Below the pieces are notes generated by a model. The model was not told the origin of the DNA. It did no database searches and saw only the letters and a program-made list of their open reading frames with translations. From Betaproteobacteria bacterium (lineage in GTDB: Bacteria; Pseudomonadota; Gammaproteobacteria; Burkholderiales; SG8-41): a stretch of DNA of 36,048 nucleotides. This document shows positions 1-8,470 of this stretch, piece after piece. Location of the stretch: contig JANXRI010000451.1 of assembly GCA_025353085.1 (NCBI GenBank), positions 1-36,048 of the forward strand, in the 5' to 3' direction. Positions within the stretch are counted from its first letter, which is position 1. Each line of letters opens with the position of its first letter. The position numbers and the translations under genes were made by a program.

Positions 1-129
1 CTCAACGGCGCGCAGAATTTCTGCATCATCCGCTCCTATCTCGATACCATGCACAAGCAAGGACATAATTTGTTCGAGGTATTGCGCTTGACCTTCTTGG
101 GGCACGCCCCTATGCCTGCCTCAGGCTGA
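1..129 (+). CDS. Transposase, C-terminal fragment (runs off window start)
   Basis: An open frame from the first base ends at TGA 127-129 and gives 42 residues. It contains IRSYLDTMHKQGHNLFEVL, which resembles the C-terminal tail of IS66-type and related DDE transposases, where a 'SYL-T-(R/K)KQG' segment is followed by a short 'F-G-P' tail. The rest of the gene lies outside the window, so it cannot be judged intact or not. No terminal inverted repeat was recognised between the stop and the next gene at 220. The family assignment rests on a short motif only. Confidence 0.45.
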   Translation, partial: LNGAQNFCIIRSYLDTMHKQGHNLFEVLRLTFLGHAPMPASG

Positions 130-219
130 ATAGTCACGAAAAAAATACAATTACGTCTGCCTTGCGCATCATAAGCGCCGGTGCTGTTGTGCGCGCGTAG
201 CAGCTAGCTGTAACCTAGG

Positions 220-1659
220 GTGATGCTATACCCGGGCTCGTTTTTAAAACTGCTGCTGGTCGCATTCTCACTCGTCGCGTTGCCGCTTGTCGTGGCGTTG
301 GTGACGAGTGCAATCGCGGTCGACCAACTGGCAGATCGCAGCGAGACCGCCGTATATCAGGCGGTTAGGGCGACCCAAAGCAGTCGCCGTCTGAGCGAAC
401 TGCTGACGACGATGGAGCGCAGCGCGCGTCAGATCGTTATTTTGAACGACCGCAGCCTGCTGGCCGCCTATGAAATCAGCCGCGCCCAGTTTGCGGACAC
501 GACCGCGCAGTTTGCGCAGTTGCCGTTCGATGCCGAACAGCGCGGCGAACTCGATTCGATTATCGCAACCGAACAGCAGATCTACGATGCGCTTTCGCAC
601 GCCGAACTGCTGGCACCGTCTGCGCTGCGCACGCAGGTCGGTCGCTTCGGCGATCTCGCCAACCGCGCGCAATCGATTATGGCCAAAAGCGCGCGCGCAA
701 TCGACCACGAGGTCGAGGAGTTGCGTAGAACCGCGCTCGAAGCACGGCGCATTATGTTGTGGCAGGCGCTCGCACTGGTCCCGGTCGTAATGTTTCTCGT
801 CTTCGGCTTTGCAGCAGTGATCGCGCGGCCGATCAGACAGATCGATGCCGCGATCCGCCAGTTGGGCGGCGGAAAATTTGACACGCCGGTCACTGTATCC
901 GGGCCGGCCGATCTCGAGTACCTGGGTAGCCGCCTCGAGTGGATGCGCCGCCAGCTCATAGACCTGGAACAGCAGAAGAACCGGTTTCTGCAACAGATAT
1001 CGCATGATCTCAAAACGCCGTTAACGGCGCTGCGGGAGGGTGCGCAACTTCTGTCCGACGATGTGATAGGCAGCTTGACGGCCGAGCAGCGAGAAATCGT
1101 TGAGATCCTGCGGCAAAACAGCATAAAGATGCAAAAACAGATAGAAGAGCTCCTCGACTACAGCGCGATTCCCCTGCGCAAGCTCGAGCTGGCGCCGATT
1201 AATCCCGGTCAGTTAATGACCGCTGTAGCGAGCGATCACAAGCTGCCCTTACAAGCCAAAAACCTCAGGCTGGAAACGCACGATGCCGGCACCGGGATGG
1301 TGGGCGACGCCGCCAAAATTCGCGTCGTTCTCGACAATTTGCTTTCCAACGCAATCAAGTTTTCCCCGCCCGGTGGCATCATCACGATGGACCTGCGCAC
1401 TGAAGGGGGCGAAATGATTGTCGACGTGGTTGATGATGGCCCGGGCATCGCGCCGTCGGACAGGCCGCACGTATTCGAACCTTTCTATCAAGGCAGAGTC
1501 GAAAGCATGGGCCCGGTGAAGGGCAGCGGGCTTGGACTGTCGATAGTGAGAGAGCATGTCGTGGCGCACGGCGGCAGCGCCGAGATTCTTGCGAAGGAGG
1601 GTGCTTCCGGCACTCATTTTCGGGTACGGCTGCCCCTGAACGGCGGGGCCGCGGCATGA
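220..1659 (+). CDS. glrK: Two-component sensor histidine kinase GlrK (QseE)
   Basis: Membrane histidine kinase of 479 residues. It has an N-terminal membrane segment (about residues 8-33), a periplasmic helical region, and a second membrane segment (about 178-200). A HAMP linker follows, then a HisKA domain with the phospho-accepting His262 in QQISHDLKTPLTALREG. The HATPase domain shows an N-box (DNLLSNAIKFSPPGG), a G1 box (DDGPGI) and a G2 box (GSGLGLSIV). The next two genes are a small lipoprotein and a sigma54-type response regulator, which is the glrK-qseG-glrR order of enterobacteria. The family senses envelope stress and phosphorylates GlrR. The start is GTG 220 followed directly by ATG 223; neither has a good ribosome site. 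The downstream gene overlaps by ATGA. Confidence 0.88.
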   Translation: MMLYPGSFLKLLLVAFSLVALPLVVALVTSAIAVDQLADRSETAVYQAVRATQSSRRLSELLTTMERSARQIVILNDRSLLAAYEISRAQFADTTAQFAQLPFDAEQRGELDSIIATEQQIYDALSHAELLAPSALRTQVGRFGDLANRAQSIMAKSARAIDHEVEELRRTALEARRIMLWQALALVPVVMFLVFGFAAVIARPIRQIDAAIRQLGGGKFDTPVTVSGPADLEYLGSRLEWMRRQLIDLEQQKNRFLQQISHDLKTPLTALREGAQLLSDDVIGSLTAEQREIVEILRQNSIKMQKQIEELLDYSAIPLRKLELAPINPGQLMTAVASDHKLPLQAKNLRLETHDAGTGMVGDAAKIRVVLDNLLSNAIKFSPPGGIITMDLRTEGGEMIVDVVDDGPGIAPSDRPHVFEPFYQGRVESMGPVKGSGLGLSIVREHVVAHGGSAEILAKEGASGTHFRVRLPLNGGAAA

Positions 1660-2165
1660 AGCGGGATCTTGTTGTGCTAGCCGGAGCGATGGCGTTAGGG
1701 CTTGCGGGCTGTGGCACGCGCGGCACGCCAGCCACGCCTGCTGTTTCCGCAGCGCCGGCTAATATCGAGTCTGAAGTCAAGCCGCCGTCGCCTGCACCGA
1801 TGCGCCCGGTGGTGGTGAGTGACAGTGAAATGCTGCTGACCTATGTAGATCAGGTGCGTAAGATGCCGGCAGGCGAACTGGCGAAAGAAAACGATCAAGT
1901 GCGTAAACTTTACGCGAAGACGCGAACGGATATTACGCGTATGCGCTATGCAATTTTGTTAAGCGCTTCGAATCCTGCGCCCGGCGATGATGTGCGCACT
2001 GCCGAACTGCTGGACCCGGTGCTCAAAGGCGCCGATGTGGGGTTGCGCGCACTGGCCTACTTGCTGAGCGCGCAATTTCAGGAGCAGAGGCGGGCCCAGG
2101 CGCTTCAACAAAAGCTTGATGCATTAATGTCGCTAGACAAGACCATCATCGAACGTGGAAGGTAG
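1656..2165 (+). CDS. Small outer-membrane lipoprotein of the glrK-glrR operon (QseG-like by position)
   Basis: A 169-residue protein with a lipoprotein signal peptide ending in a lipobox (LAGC, Cys at about residue 19). A Pro/Ala-rich linker follows, then a helical, charged C-terminal half (about residues 60-169) that is probably coiled. Its ATG overlaps the glrK stop by four bases (ATGA), so it is translationally coupled to the kinase. In enterobacteria the gene between glrK and glrR encodes QseG (YfhG), an outer-membrane lipoprotein that stimulates the kinase. The position, size and lipobox here fit that role. Sequence similarity to QseG cannot be established by eye. Confidence 0.72.
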   Translation: MKRDLVVLAGAMALGLAGCGTRGTPATPAVSAAPANIESEVKPPSPAPMRPVVVSDSEMLLTYVDQVRKMPAGELAKENDQVRKLYAKTRTDITRMRYAILLSASNPAPGDDVRTAELLDPVLKGADVGLRALAYLLSAQFQEQRRAQALQQKLDALMSLDKTIIERGR

Positions 2166-2171
2166 GAGATT

Positions 2172-3527
2172 ATGAGCGAGCCCGCGCGCAGGATTTTGGC
2201 GGTGGACGACGATCCGGACTTGCTGCGACTGCTTACGATCCGGCTTAAATCGGCGGGCTACGACGTAACGGCCGTCGATAGCGGCGAAAAAGCGATCGCG
2301 CAATTGGCCGTCGCGCGTCCAGAACTCGTCGTGACCGACTTGAAAATGAGTGGCATGGACGGCATGGCCTTGCTCGATGCCATACATCAAACATATCCGA
2401 CCCTGCCCTCCATTATTCTGACCGCGCATGGAACGATACCGGAGGCCGTGGCAGCAACCAAACGCGGCGTATTCGGCTATCTGACCAAACCGTTCGACGC
2501 GCAGGAGTTGCTCGGCGAAGTCGAGCGCGCGCTCGCCGTCGGCGGCGGCATGCAGCCCGTGGCACAAGGCGATGAATGGCGCTCGGCAATTATCACCTGC
2601 AATCCGGTGATGGAAGACATCCTTGCCAAAGCGCGCATGGTCGCGACCGGAGATGCGAGCGTCTTTATCTACGGCGAGTCGGGGACTGGCAAGGAGTTGC
2701 TCGCGCAGGCGATTCACAATGCGAGCGCCCGGCGCGACCGCGCGTTCGTCGCTATTAACTGCGGCGCGATTCCCGAGCAATTGCTCGAGTCTGAGCTGTT
2801 CGGGCACGTCAAAGGCGCGTTCACTGGCGCGGTGCGCGACAACAAGGGTCTATTTCAGACGGCCGATCGCGGCACGCTGTTCCTCGATGAAATCGGCGAT
2901 CTCGCGCTGCCGCTTCAAGTAAAGCTGTTGCGCGTTTTGCAGGAGCGGCAAGTGCGTCCCGTCGGCTCGACGCAAAGTTATGAAGTCGACGTGCGGGTGA
3001 TTTCAGCGACCCATCGCACCATCGAAACTGAAATGGCGCAGGGACGTTTTCGAGAAGACCTTTACTACCGTTTGAATGTCGTCGCGTTCAACCTGCCATC
3101 GCTGCGTGAACGGCGCGAAGACATACCGCTGCTCGCCGGACATTTTCTGGCCCTGCTTGCCAAGAAATACGGCAAGGCGATCAACCGGATCGCGCCCGAG
3201 GCGCTCCAGCTTTTGGTCGGCGCGAACTGGCCGGGTAATGTGCGTCAGCTCTATAACGTCATCGAGCGCTCAGTCGCCCTGTGCAATTCTGCGCTGATAC
3301 CTGCGTCGCTGGTGCAACAGGCGATTCAGCACCAGCAAACCGAATTCGCGTCCTTCGAGAAGGCTCGCAGGCAGTTCGAGCGTGAATATCTGGTTCGTTT
3401 GTTGAAGATCACCGGCGGCAACGTTTCCCAGGCGGCGAAGCTTGCCCAGCGAAACCGCACCGAGTTCTACAAATTGCTCCAGCGGCATGCGCTCGATCCA
3501 TCGTCGTTCAAGGCCGCGGTGTCCTGA
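2172..3527 (+). CDS. glrR: Sigma54-dependent response regulator GlrR (QseF)
   Basis: A 451-residue regulator with three domains. The receiver (about 7-120) has the acidic patch VDDDPD and phospho-acceptor Asp56 in [12 protein letters not shown]. The AAA+ domain (about 140-370) has Walker A GESGTGKE (168-175), the sigma54-contacting GAFTGA loop (215-220) and Walker B LFLDE (236-240). A Fis-type helix-turn-helix is at the C-terminus ([20 protein letters not shown]). GGAG at 2166-2169 precedes the ATG. GlrR is phosphorylated by GlrK and activates sigma54 promoters from sites of the form TGTC-N10-GACA. Two such sites and a sigma54 promoter follow this gene directly, and rpoN itself lies at the far end of the window. 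Confidence 0.92.
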   Translation: MSEPARRILAVDDDPDLLRLLTIRLKSAGYDVTAVDSGEKAIAQLAVARPELVVTDLKMSGMDGMALLDAIHQTYPTLPSIILTAHGTIPEAVAATKRGVFGYLTKPFDAQELLGEVERALAVGGGMQPVAQGDEWRSAIITCNPVMEDILAKARMVATGDASVFIYGESGTGKELLAQAIHNASARRDRAFVAINCGAIPEQLLESELFGHVKGAFTGAVRDNKGLFQTADRGTLFLDEIGDLALPLQVKLLRVLQERQVRPVGSTQSYEVDVRVISATHRTIETEMAQGRFREDLYYRLNVVAFNLPSLRERREDIPLLAGHFLALLAKKYGKAINRIAPEALQLLVGANWPGNVRQLYNVIERSVALCNSALIPASLVQQAIQHQQTEFASFEKARRQFEREYLVRLLKITGGNVSQAAKLAQRNRTEFYKLLQRHALDPSSFKAAVS

Positions 3528-3543
3528 CGCTTAGCGCGCGGGA

Positions 3544-3561
3544 CGTCGCTGTGCGGCGACA
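3544..3561. promoter_or_regulatory. Putative GlrR operator 1 (cGTC-N10-GACA)
   Basis: CGTC, ten bases, then GACA: one mismatch to the TGTC-N10-GACA element described for enterobacterial GlrR. Its centre lies about 164 bp upstream of the predicted sigma54 start (about 3717), a normal enhancer distance for a bacterial enhancer-binding protein. It sits 17 bp after the glrR stop codon. Confidence 0.5.
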
Positions 3562-3608
3562 AAAATATTCAAACGATATCAATCCGCCCTGCAGGTTTCG
3601 CAGCGAGC

Positions 3609-3626
3609 TGTCTCCCGATGGCGACG
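3609..3626. promoter_or_regulatory. Putative GlrR operator 2 (TGTC-N10-GACg)
   Basis: TGTC, ten bases, then GACG: again one mismatch to TGTC-N10-GACA. Its centre is 65 bp downstream of operator 1 and about 99 bp upstream of the predicted sigma54 start. Having two sites of the same architecture between glrR and a sigma54 promoter makes chance less likely than for either site alone. Confidence 0.5.
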
Positions 3627-3690
3627 ATTGGTTCCGTGAACGGGTGCGAGTGCGATTTCAAGGCACTGAACCGTTTAAATAAAACTCTTT

Positions 3691-3706
3691 TGGCATGATG
3701 GTTGCT
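3691..3706 (+). promoter_or_regulatory. Sigma54 (RpoN) promoter
   Basis: The bases TGGCATGATGGTTGCT match the sigma54 consensus TGGCACG-N4-TTGCW with one mismatch. The invariant GG (3692-3693) and GC (3704-3705) are exactly ten bases apart. The predicted start is near 3717, giving a leader of about 67 nt before the ATG at 3784. Two GlrR-like sites lie upstream. Confidence 0.75.
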
Positions 3707-3783
3707 GCGCATTACGCACACGAATCGCACCTGATTTATAGCGTTCTTTAGGGCGGGTAAGATGACGTCCGCAGGAGAAAATT

Positions 3784-4086
3784 ATGCGAGCCGTTTTATT
3801 ACAGCCAAAGGCAAACCACCAAGGGTGGTTGTATCCGTTGCTTATCATAGCCGCCATCTCGGTGATCATATTGAGCGCGATAGGCGCCGCCGCACTGGCG
3901 GGCTGGTTGCCGCGTGCCGAATCTGCGAATGATAGACAGTCGGCAGTCGGGTATCAGCAGAACGTAGTTCACTATGAAAAACAGGGCGCAGTTTCCGGGT
4001 TGAGCGGGTCGCGGAATCCCGGCGGTTTTTTTGTTCGGGCAATCGCTCTGCATCGTTGCCGAATTGCCGGTAAAGTTACGCCATGA
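3784..4086 (+). CDS. Small membrane protein downstream of the sigma54 promoter
   Basis: A 100-residue ORF with a strong ribosome site (AGGAG, eight bases before the ATG). Residues 1-14 are basic/polar, and about 16-43 form one hydrophobic segment (LLIIAAISVIILSAIGAAAL). The remainder is polar and low in information. The N-terminus resembles that of betaproteobacterial glycine-zipper 2TM proteins ('HPL..AA.SVI.FS..G..A..G..P'), but the Gly-zipper part is missing, so this may be a shortened relative. A terminator-like hairpin lies inside the second half (3995-4032), yet the stop codon overlaps the next gene's start by ATGA, arguing for coupling. It is the first gene after the predicted GlrR/sigma54 promoter. 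Function is unknown. Confidence 0.6.
   Translation: MRAVLLQPKANHQGWLYPLLIIAAISVIILSAIGAAALAGWLPRAESANDRQSAVGYQQNVVHYEKQGAVSGLSGSRNPGGFFVRAIALHRCRIAGKVTP
3995..4032 (+). terminator. Possible intrinsic terminator inside the small ORF
   Basis: CCGGG (3995-3999) pairs with CCCGG (4018-4022); alternatively CGGG (4005-4008) pairs with CCCG (4018-4021). Three to four bases later there are seven consecutive T (4026-4032). The stem is short, so the signal is weak. If it works, the sigma54 transcript would be about 315 nt and end within the 3784 ORF. Confidence 0.35.
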
Positions 4087-4370
4087 GAAAACGACTGATT
4101 GCTTTGACCATTGCGATATTGGCCGGTTGCGCCGGCCAACCGATCAGCGGGCCCGAAACTATTCCACCAGCACCAGCACCCCGCGCGCCAACGGCCGCGG
4201 CACCGGGTGTTAATCTGTCCGGCTATCCGGCGGCTTTTCGGGCTGGCTACGTGGACGGCTGTAATAGCGTAGATGGGGTGCGCAAGCGCGACGACGTGCG
4301 CTTTAAAAACGAGACGGATTACGCGCAGGGCTGGCGCGACGGCAACGACATTTGCAAGCGCAGGAAGTAA
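4083..4370 (+). CDS. Small lipoprotein of unknown function
   Basis: A 95-residue protein with a lipoprotein signal (hydrophobic stretch 5-13, lipobox LAGC with Cys at about residue 16) and a Pro/Ala-rich linker (about 24-42). The C-terminal part carries two related segments: AFRAGYVDGCNS and YAQGWRDGNDIC. Each pairs an aromatic-Gly turn with a later Cys, so a disulphide is possible. The start overlaps the preceding stop by ATGA and lacks its own clear ribosome site, which suggests translational coupling to the small membrane protein. It converges on spoT with a 12-bp gap. No function is recognised. Confidence 0.65.
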   Translation: MRKRLIALTIAILAGCAGQPISGPETIPPAPAPRAPTAAAPGVNLSGYPAAFRAGYVDGCNSVDGVRKRDDVRFKNETDYAQGWRDGNDICKRRK

Positions 4371-4382
4371 GTGCGCTTTGTG

Positions 4383-6509
4383 TCAGTCAAAGCGTCGATG
4401 CGTGACGCGCATGATGCGGATCACTTCCGGCAAGCGCCGCAATACGCGCATGATTTGCGCCAGATGCAGCCGGTTGAACACCTGGAGCGTGAAATGCATC
4501 GTCGCATAAGGGTCGCCTTCTTCGGGGTCGACGGTCACGTTGTCGATGTTTGAGTCGGCGCCGGCGATTGCCGCGGCGACTTTGGCGAGCACACCCCGCT
4601 GGTTTAAGACGACCAACTTGATGCTGACGTTGAAAAGCTTCTTGGTTTCCGGCGACCACTCGACATCGATTACCTTGCCCGGATCGGCGCGCGTTTTCGC
4701 AATGACCGAGCAATCGTGGGTATGAATTACCATGCCCTGGCCTTTGCTGATCAGGCCTATGATTGGATCACCGGGGATCGGTTTGCAGCACTGCGCAAAT
4801 TGAACAGCCATTCCTTCCGAGCCGCGAATCATCACGGGTGCAACGTCCCGACGCTCCTCGCCCGCCGCATCGCTCAGCGACAACAAGCGGCGCGCCACCA
4901 CCACACTCAGGCGCTTGCCTAGACCGATGTCAGCAAGGATGTCCTGGCGCGATTTGGCGCCGGTATCTTTGAGGAGCTTGGCCCATTGCGGGTCCTTGAT
5001 CTCGTCAACGCCGGTGTGCAAGACACTCAGCGCCTGGTTGAGCAAGCGCTCGCCTAACTGTGCGGACTCCTGCGACTGCACGGACTTCAGGAAATGCCGG
5101 ATATGCGAGCGCGCTTTGGCGGTGATCACATAGTTGAGCCACAGCGGGTTCGGTTTCGCGTGTGAGGCGGTGATGATCTCGACCCGCTCGCCGTTCTTGA
5201 GATCGGTTCTGAGTGGCATCAATTCATCGTTGATTTTGACCGCAACGCAGCGGTTGCCGATGTCCGTGTGCACCGCGTACGCGAAATCCACCGCGGTCGC
5301 TCCGCGCGGCAAGGAAAGTATTTTGCCTTTCGGTGTAAACACGTAAACGGCATCCGGAAATAAATCGACTTTCAGGTGCTCGAGAAATTCGGTCGAATCA
5401 CCGGTGCCGGATTGGATTTCGAGCAGGCTCTGCAGCCATTGATGGGTTTTTTTCTGGAGCTCGTTGAGCGACGCGTCCATACTCTTGTAAAGCCAGTGCG
5501 AGGCGACTCCGGCTTCGGCAATCTTGTGCATTTCCTGGGTGCGCACCTGCGCTTCGATCGGGCTGCCGAAGGGGCCGAACAGCGTCGTGTGCAGCGATTG
5601 ATACCCGTTCGCCTTGGGAATCGCGATGTAGTCCTTGAATTTGCCCGGGATCGGCTTGTAGAGCGAGTGCAGCGCGCCCAGCACCAGATAGCAGGACGGT
5701 ACATCCTTGACGATGATGCGAAAACCGAACACGTCATGCACCTTCGCAAACGACAAGTGCTTCTCGCGCATCTTGCGGTAAATGCTATACAGGTGTTTCT
5801 CGCGGCCGTGCACCTCCGCTTCGATGCCGTCTTTCTTTAAGCGCTTGATGACTGTGTCTTCGACCTTGCCGACGACTTCGCGGCGGTTGCCGCGCGCACT
5901 TTTGAGCGCTTTCGAAAGAACGCGGTTGCGCGCCGGGTAAAGGTAAAGGAAAGCGAGGTCTTCGAGTTCCTGGTAAATGCTGTTGAGTCCAAGGCGATTG
6001 GCGATTGGCGCGTAAATGTCGAGCGTCTCGCGCGCGATGCGTTTTCTTTTTGGCGCCGGCACCGCGGCGAGCGTGCGCATGTTATGCAGGCGGTCCGCCA
6101 GCTTGATGAGAATGACACGCACATCGCGGGCCATCGCGAGCAGCATCTTGCGGAAATTCTCAGCCTGCGCTTCTTCGTGCGTTTCGAATTCGATACGGTC
6201 GAGCTTCGAAACCCCGTCGACGAGGTCCGCGACCGGCTTGCCGAATTTTTTGCTGATTTCCGCTTTAGTGACCGCCGTGTCTTCGACAACGTCATGCAAT
6301 AGCGCGGCGGAGAGCGCCTGCGAATCGAGATGCAGTTGCGCGAGGATGTTGGCGACTGCGAGCGGATGCGAAATGTACGGATCGCCGGAGGCGCGGAATT
6401 GGCCGTGGTGCGCGGCCTCGCTAAAGTGGTACGCGGTTTCGACCCGCGCTATATCGTCCGGCTTGAGGTAGCCGGCCCATTTCTTGAACAGCGTGGCGGC
6501 TTCGGGCAT
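4383..6509 (-). CDS. spoT: Bifunctional (p)ppGpp synthetase/hydrolase SpoT
   Basis: Makes and degrades the alarmone (p)ppGpp. Starting at ATG 6509 gives 708 residues, close to E. coli SpoT (702); an upstream TTG at 6557 would add 16. The HD hydrolase domain is intact (LLHDVVEDT; RLHNMRT). The synthetase domain shows GFRIIV and the substrate loop DYIAIPKANGYQSLH. The residues before it read KFKD, the basic type found in bifunctional Rel/SpoT (RFKD) rather than the acidic EFDD of RelA. A TGS domain (VYVFTPKGKILSLPRGATAV) and a C-terminal ACT domain follow. It is last in the minus-strand run yicC-gmk-rpoZ-spoT, a standard proteobacterial arrangement. Confidence 0.95.
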   Translation of the reverse strand: MPEAATLFKKWAGYLKPDDIARVETAYHFSEAAHHGQFRASGDPYISHPLAVANILAQLHLDSQALSAALLHDVVEDTAVTKAEISKKFGKPVADLVDGVSKLDRIEFETHEEAQAENFRKMLLAMARDVRVILIKLADRLHNMRTLAAVPAPKRKRIARETLDIYAPIANRLGLNSIYQELEDLAFLYLYPARNRVLSKALKSARGNRREVVGKVEDTVIKRLKKDGIEAEVHGREKHLYSIYRKMREKHLSFAKVHDVFGFRIIVKDVPSCYLVLGALHSLYKPIPGKFKDYIAIPKANGYQSLHTTLFGPFGSPIEAQVRTQEMHKIAEAGVASHWLYKSMDASLNELQKKTHQWLQSLLEIQSGTGDSTEFLEHLKVDLFPDAVYVFTPKGKILSLPRGATAVDFAYAVHTDIGNRCVAVKINDELMPLRTDLKNGERVEIITASHAKPNPLWLNYVITAKARSHIRHFLKSVQSQESAQLGERLLNQALSVLHTGVDEIKDPQWAKLLKDTGAKSRQDILADIGLGKRLSVVVARRLLSLSDAAGEERRDVAPVMIRGSEGMAVQFAQCCKPIPGDPIIGLISKGQGMVIHTHDCSVIAKTRADPGKVIDVEWSPETKKLFNVSIKLVVLNQRGVLAKVAAAIAGADSNIDNVTVDPEEGDPYATMHFTLQVFNRLHLAQIMRVLRRLPEVIRIMRVTHRRFD

Positions 6510-6611
6510 GGCGCCGGCGGGATCAAGTGAGAGGTTGAAAGACCGGGCTTGGGGCAAGTTGCGAGAGGCGCCGGATTTCCATGCTGTATTCCCGGCGGCT
6601 TAAGCGCGCGA

Positions 6612-6818
6612 TTAAGTCGGCGTCTTGTTGAGTATGTCGAGTCCGTAATGCGCTTCGGCGAGTTCGCGCAACGCTATGACTGTCGCCTTGTCGCGGTTCG
6701 CTTCGATCATCGGCGTGGCGCCGTTGGCAAGCTGGCGCGCGCGGTAAGTCGCGGCCAAGGTCAACTCAAAACGGTTCGGGATGATCTTCAGGCAATCTTC
6801 TACAGTAATGCGAGCCAT
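6612..6818 (-). CDS. rpoZ: RNA polymerase omega subunit
   Basis: A 68-residue omega subunit beginning [19 protein letters not shown], with the conserved ARQL segment and the [10 protein letters not shown] helix near the middle. Omega helps assemble the beta' subunit into RNA polymerase and forms part of a ppGpp site in proteobacteria, which fits its place directly upstream of spoT (about 100 bp between them). Normal length for the family. Confidence 0.95.
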   Translation of the reverse strand: MARITVEDCLKIIPNRFELTLAATYRARQLANGATPMIEANRDKATVIALRELAEAHYGLDILNKTPT

Positions 6819-6875
6819 GAGTATTTCCTTAAGTGTAGTTGCAGCCGCAAAGAGCAGGTCTTCTTCGCAACAAGG

Positions 6876-7484
6876 CTACGTCATGCGGTTAATCAGCTCG
6901 CTGTGATGAGCCAGTTGGCTGGATGCCAGCAGTCGCCGGGCGCGAACTATGCTGACCAAGTCCAGCACCGCCTCGTCGAATTTGTCGTTAATAATAACAT
7001 AGTTAAACTCGCTCACGTGACTGATTTCCGCGCGCGCAGCCGCGATCCGGCGCGCAATAACGGCGGGCGGGTCCTGCGCTCGTGTATTGAGCCGGCTCAT
7101 CAACGCATCGAGGGATGGCGGGAGGATAAAAATACCGATCGCGTCCGGAACCAATTTGCGCACCTGGGCTGCGCCCTGCCAGTCGATCTCAAGCATGATG
7201 TCGGCGCCCGCCGCGCGCTGATCACTGATCCAGTGCTGCGAAGTCCCATAGTAATTGCCATGCACGAATGCGCTTTCGAGGAAGGCGCCGCCGGCCGCGA
7301 GTTCATGAAACCTGGGCTCATCGATAAAATGGTATTCACGCCCGTCGACTTCGCCGCCGCGCGGTTGGCGCGTTGTATAAGAAACCGACAAGCGGATGCC
7401 GGTATCCGCTACGAGCAGTCCGGTGACGAGGGTGGTCTTGCCGGCGCCCGACGGCGCGCACACGATGAAGAGACTGCCGCTCAT
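6876..7484 (-). CDS. gmk: Guanylate kinase
   Basis: Phosphorylates GMP to GDP with ATP. The 202-residue protein has a P-loop at the N-terminus (APSGAGKTTL), the GMP-binding segment SYTTRQPRGGEVDGREYHF, and the lid/Walker-B-like region LEIDWQGAAQVR. The ATG overlaps the yicC stop by four bases (ATGA), so it is translated in coupling with yicC. It feeds GTP/ppGpp metabolism alongside spoT downstream. Confidence 0.95.
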   Translation of the reverse strand: MSGSLFIVCAPSGAGKTTLVTGLLVADTGIRLSVSYTTRQPRGGEVDGREYHFIDEPRFHELAAGGAFLESAFVHGNYYGTSQHWISDQRAAGADIMLEIDWQGAAQVRKLVPDAIGIFILPPSLDALMSRLNTRAQDPPAVIARRIAAARAEISHVSEFNYVIINDKFDEAVLDLVSIVRARRLLASSQLAHHSELINRMT

Positions 7485-8347
7485 TCGATATTTTGAATCT
7501 GTTCCCTCATCTGCTCGATCAGCAGCTTTAAATCGAGGGCGACTTTGGTTACTTCGGCATCGACTGATTTCGAGCCCAGCGTATTCGCCTCCCGGTTTAA
7601 TTCCTGCATCATGAAATCGAGGCGTTTACCGACCGCGCCGCCGGTCGCGAGGATGCGCTTGATTTCACTGAAATGCGCGGTGAGGCGCGACAGTTCCTCA
7701 TCAACGTCGATGCGGTTGGCAAACAGCGTAATTTCCTGGCGAATGCGTTCGTCATCGTTAACCGCCATCGCCTCGTGCAGGCGCAGCGCAAGTTTCTCGC
7801 GATAGGCGGCGAGCACCTCGGGCATGCGCGGCGCCACCGTCGCGATGCGTTCTTCCATCGAGGCCACGCGCTCGAGCAGAATGGCCTTCAATTTTTCACC
7901 TTCGCGCGAACGCGACGCTGTGAATTCGCCCAGTACCTCGAGCAGCGCCGAGTGACACGCGGCGCGCATCTCATCGAGCGGCACCGATTCGGCACCCAGC
8001 ATGCCGGGCCAGCGCAATATGTCCGCGGCGGTGAGTCCCTGCACGCTCGGCCAGGCCTGGCGCAACTGTTCGCTCAACGCGCGCAACTGCTTCAGCACTT
8101 CCAGGTTGAGATCGATCGATTTTTGCGCTGTGGGCAGCGCGTTAAGAGCGATCCGGCATTCGACCTTGCCGCGATTGAGCTTGCCCACGATCTGTTCGCG
8201 CAGGCCGGCTTCGAGCGCGCGCAATTCATCCGGCAGGCGGAACTGCAAATCGAGATAGCGGTGATTGACGGAGCGCAACTCTACATTGAGCGCGGTGGTC
8301 GAAAGTTCGCGCGTCGCACTGGCAAATCCGGTCATGCTGTAGATCAT
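7481..8347 (-). CDS. yicC: YicC family endoribonuclease
   Basis: Starts MIYSMTGFASATRE, the signature N-terminus of the YicC/YloC family. It contains the conserved SVNHRYLD motif and ends with the DUF1732 region (KRLDFMMQELNREANTLGSKS). From ATG 8347 it is 288 residues, the usual length; other in-frame starts lie at 8356 and 8335, and the longer frame back to 8467 would run into the divergent promoter region. YicC in E. coli is reported to be an endoribonuclease acting with PNPase on small RNAs. First gene of the yicC-gmk-rpoZ-spoT run, divergent from rph. Confidence 0.92.
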   Translation of the reverse strand: MIYSMTGFASATRELSTTALNVELRSVNHRYLDLQFRLPDELRALEAGLREQIVGKLNRGKVECRIALNALPTAQKSIDLNLEVLKQLRALSEQLRQAWPSVQGLTAADILRWPGMLGAESVPLDEMRAACHSALLEVLGEFTASRSREGEKLKAILLERVASMEERIATVAPRMPEVLAAYREKLALRLHEAMAVNDDERIRQEITLFANRIDVDEELSRLTAHFSEIKRILATGGAVGKRLDFMMQELNREANTLGSKSVDAEVTKVALDLKLLIEQMREQIQNIE

Positions 8348-8470
8348 TTTGTCCATCGCGAGTGATATGTGCGGAGTGGAGGGTAAAATACGCGGCTGTC
8401 CGAATCCGGTAAAGCGACCGGACTTTAACGCATCAGCATCCCGAATTTTAGCCCTGAAAGATAGCACATT

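Noticed and set aside
75-125. Possible sigma54 promoter upstream of glrK (GGGCACG...ATGCC)
   Set aside because: The GG to GC spacing is eleven instead of ten bases, and the site lies inside the transposase-like reading frame.
6549-7496. 315-residue plus-strand ORF opposite rpoZ and gmk
   Set aside because: It is the complement of two certain genes (rpoZ, gmk) and shows no family features.
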